NCBI GenBank assembly: GCA_009760855.2
Contig: WPIO01000058.1
Location: 1,246,501-1,310,500 of the forward strand
From: Cristatella mucedo
Taxonomy: Eukaryota; Bryozoa; Phylactolaemata; Cristatellidae
DNA: 64,000 nucleotides
Direction: 5' to 3'
The translations under genes were made by a program, and so were the position numbers. Below, piece by piece: positions 60,585-64,000 of this stretch. The notes beneath the pieces were generated by a model. It did not search any database, had not been told where the DNA came from, and saw nothing but the letters and a program-made list of their open reading frames with translations. Positions within the stretch are counted from its first letter, which is position 1, and every line of letters begins with the position of its first letter.

Positions 60585-61130
60585 TAATAATAATAACAAT
60601 ACCTGTGTATACCACCCTCAGAGAACGGAATCTCTTTCTAGGTACTTAACCTATGTGCAAAGGACGCATAATCGAATAACTAGTAGTGGAACGTTCAACG
60701 ACGACAAGCCTAATATGGTTAGTGACATGCATAGGATCAGCATGTAAATACGGTTAATAGCACACAGTGCCAGCATGCCTAAGCATACAAAAGAACGAAT
60801 CACATGCACCCACTAAGTGCTGTGATAAATAGATGCGTTTTAGCTTCTTTTTAAAAGTTGACAAGTCGGGAGATATCGTGAAGCCAGTCGCAAGTGAGTT
60901 TCAGGCTTTAGGAGCATACAAACTAAAGGCACGGTCTCCAAAGGATTTGAGGTTCGTACAAGCTATAGGTAAATGATAAGATCTGGCGGTATGACGCTTA
61001 GCCTGGTGGGGAAGTAGATCTGATAGGTAGGCTGGAGCCAAAGAATGAAGGGAACTAAAAGTGATTGACAGAACCTTGAATTCGATGGACTGTTAGACTA
61101 GAATCCAGTGGATGTCGGCGATAATGTTCA
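60585..61130 (-). repeat. LINE-A 3' end, minus strand
   Basis: (TAA)n, 'ccctcagagaacggaatctc', 'cggtctccaaaggatttgag' and 'gtagatctgataggtaggct' in LINE-A order, reaching the block before LHWLPIKQ. Confidence 0.85.
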
Positions 61131-61559
61131 AAGGGATGCATGTCAATATGTATGATAGCCCTCCACACGACCTGTCGTCGGGTTGGGTAGGGCAACCGAA
61201 CAAGTCTCTCGGCATCAAGCACTTTATTAGCAGAAACCAACCTGGCCAAGCCCAGTCTGCTGGGTCGAGGGAGCTAGCCCTGTCCCTCCAGCTGTACTAT
61301 TCAGCACAGCCCTTGTATTCCATGCATGCATTTTTTTGCACAGTCGAGCCATTGTTGGCTCAGAACCAGCCAGACAGCTGGCAGTAGTTTGGGGTAGATA
61401 AATGTCTCCACAGGTGCCACAAATGCACGGATTTGTGCCGGACTGCCGAGTCATTAATCGAGAGCCATTGTCAGCCCCTCAACCACGCGAAGTCTGAGCC
61501 CTCTTAAGGCCTCCGTCCAGTGCTCCTTGCAGGCTCCTGACTCATACGTTCATTCGAAA

Positions 61560-61770
61560 TATGGTTAGTTATAACAGGAACAGCGTCAGCATGCATTACC
61601 TCACAAGGTACAATTAAGGAAACACTGTGAACGTCAATTGGGTGTGAACTCCAGGCTTAGGGATCATACGAACTAAAGGTGTGGTCTCTAACGGATTTGA
61701 GGTTCGTTCGAGGTACAGCTAATCGACTCGAGTCAGAAGAGCTGCGAGTCCTTGCACTGCAAATAGCACC
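61560..61770 (-). repeat. LINE-A fragment, minus strand
   Basis: 'ggcttagggatcatacgaac' and 'tctctaacggatttgaggtt' match the same part of LINE-A as 60900-60960, so this is a second copy. No (ATT)n tail. Confidence 0.7.
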
Positions 61771-64000
61771 ACAGCAACATTGGGCTGGGTGACGTGAGAG
61801 CTAGCTTACCCTGCCGGATCCTGCGAAGTGCTCAGCACTGGCAGCCAGCAGCTTTGGCTACTGTAAGCACTACTGCCGTACTATGGTCCTAGCATCGCTG
61901 CAATGTTGTTCCACCCCCAGCCGGACTGGTCTGCCTCGGCAGTCAGTTGGAAACTTGTGGGGAGAGGTTATCCCACCAAAAATCTTCTCTGGAATGCACT
62001 GGAACTCGGCTCAATCGCTATAAGCCAACAAACAACAGCTGGCTGGCTAGTGACGTGAGTGATGTGCCACCTGCACGAAAGTAGACACTGTGTGAGTGAC
62101 TTGTTGCAATATGAGTGATCGGACTGCACTGTGCACCAAGTAATATGCACAATGGGTGGGCAGTTGAGATGGAGCCACTTTACCCATTAAATCTACAAAG
62201 AAATTGGAAGCCTATTGGCACCTGGGCACCAATCGTCGTCTGTACTGTGGAGCTGGGGAAGGGGGAGTGGATGTAATGTAATGCTTAGTGAAAAAAAAGC
62301 AACAGAGAGGGCAGCTGCTGGTTGGGAGCAGCATGTGTATGTGTCTCCCGTCTTCTGCTCATTATAGATCTAGCAGAACTAAGGCAATAACATTACATCA
62401 TAGTCGCTTTCTAGAATGTCGTTGGTTTTAGGGAGGAGAGCAGTTCACGATAGATCTAGCAGGACTGAGGCACACACACCGAGTTACACCATTGCTACCT
62501 AGATTGGCCGTTGATCACAGTGAGCAGAGACAGCTATGATAAATTATCCTTGCCCATATGCTCCACATGACACTCGTCATGATGCTTGGTGACAATCTGC
62601 TGTTCAAGAATCTGGGTCATAATACAGTAAGAAGAGAGACTAGAAAACAATTTGCCATAACTACAGAATCCAATCCAGGCATTTTAAGCACTGCTTGAAC
62701 GATAAAATTTGAAAGGCTTGGGAACAATCCTTTAATTCAGGCAAGTGCTGATAATTCGAGTTACGGCTGAGCTACGTTCGTGCACCAGAGTGCAGACCAA
62801 AAAGGGCCAGGGTAAACGGTATGCAGGTGTCTCTGTAAGCAGCATTTGCTCAACCACTTAAGTAGGAGGACTGGCAGATTGGCGCTTTCTTTGTTTGTTG
62901 GTCACATAATTATTTAAACACCTTACGAACGGGACGGAGCAGGACTGAAGAGGTAACTGGATGTAACACCAGAAGCAGCCCTGAAGAAAAGTCATTCTTG
63001 TGTCACCGACGAGCTATCCAGAGATGAGCAAGATGGCAGTGTTAAACAAGTTACACTACGACGGTCTATGGCTCTACTCAACTTAAACCACAAGTGAACC
63101 AAGAGTAGTGAACTAGTGAACGAAAGTTGCCACTGGTGGGCTACACATGTCAGTGGCAAGCTGCACCCAACACTTGGCAGATCAGAGAAAGCAGAAAAGC
63201 ACGAACAGCAAATACGATAAACCAACCAATAGCCACTAATTACGCAGATGTTCTGATACTCTGGTGAAGCGTGTCTTTCTGAAAGGCACACGAATAATAG
63301 TGGTTTAGGTGTACTTTTTTTTAGGTCTTACTCTCAGAGGTACCCAGCAAAAGATTCTCTGGGAAATAGCTAATGCGCAAAGATCGTAGGATATGGTAGG
63401 TGGCAATCATGGCTAAGTACTGCCCCAGTCAGGAAGGCAGTGGCTGAGCCAGGATATTCATCTAAGGGGCCTTGACCTTCAACATTTCTATATGTAGGGG
63501 TCAGGACCAGCAACATTTTCATGTATGCTGGGCTAGACCCACAATTAATGAAAAAATGTAGTATTTATTCGACACAAACTAGGTGGTTACTCATCCAGTG
63601 GAACTAAGACATAATTTCGTCATTGGTGCCAGTCGGGTTGGGGGCGTAGGAATATGGGGTGGCATATTAGTAACTGCTGCCCTGCTGTAGGGAAGTGGGC
63701 AAATGCCCTCTGGTTCAGCCACTGCAGGAAGGTCATCCGGATGACCCTAACAGCCCAACGATTAGGTCCTGCTTGGCTGGTGATTCCATACTACAGACAA
63801 CCAGTAGCATGGCTCTTTGCGCTACCCTAGAGGCGAGATTTCCACCACACTACCAAGACTTCGGGTCGGCAAAAGGAAATGCTGTTGACCCAGACAAGGA
63901 TGCAGGCAAAAAGCAACCAATGGAGCATCTACCAGAACATCCTCCAACAACCGTGGCCTAGAGAAAATAGGAGAGCCTCCACATGCACACATGCTGTCAA
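61771..64000. other. No recognised gene
   Basis: Expected to hold upstream CCDC93 exons on the minus strand, but none was recognised. A plus-strand frame at 63695-63961 and a minus frame at 62992-63291 have no recognisable domain. Confidence 0.3.

Overview
This is animal (metazoan) nuclear DNA, most likely from an invertebrate. Genes are split by GT-AG introns of 98 bp to 10 kb and lie in a bed of decayed non-LTR retrotransposons, tRNA-derived SINEs, DNA-transposon remnants and long microsatellites. There is no operon structure. The species cannot be named from the sequence.

Left and middle (about 5.6-43 kb, + strand): a tandem cluster of type-B carboxylesterase / cholinesterase-like genes. 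Gene 1 is seen only as its last two exons (5589-5784 and 7426/7448-7644); its 5' part was not found and may lie outside the window. Gene 2 can be assembled in full: six exons at 12825-14050, 15527-15717, 15889-16113, 25687-25768, 35878-36074 and 40215-40411. All five splice phases agree, and the predicted protein is 705 residues with an intact Ser-Glu-His triad, a C-terminal membrane helix and a 20-residue cytoplasmic tail. Gene 3 is a broken exon-1-like copy (about 42330-43060). The introns of gene 2 are filled with retrotransposons and a compound GA/GATA-GACA/AT array of about 0.9 kb.

Right part: a two-exon gene for a type II membrane protein with a coiled coil (53488-54323, +) faces the 3' part of a CCDC93 homologue (58717-60136, -), whose human counterpart belongs to the endosomal COMMD/CCDC22/CCDC93 recycling complex. 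The gap between them holds more repeats.

Repeats: LINE-A is a CR1/L2-like element (apurinic endonuclease + reverse transcriptase, (ATT)n tail) with about twenty fragments. Its longest copy (about 19840-23695) is interrupted by a 5'-truncated LINE-B ((ACATT)n tail) flanked by a 12-bp target-site duplication. SINE-1 has tRNA-type A and B boxes and ends in a sequence shared with the LINE-A 3' end, so LINE-A is its likely mobilising partner. Also seen are a hAT-type MITE with 8-bp near-identical flanks, two pogo/Tigger-like remnants, another SINE-like repeat and two further LINE families. I found no CRISPR array, rRNA, functional tRNA gene or prokaryotic-type system.
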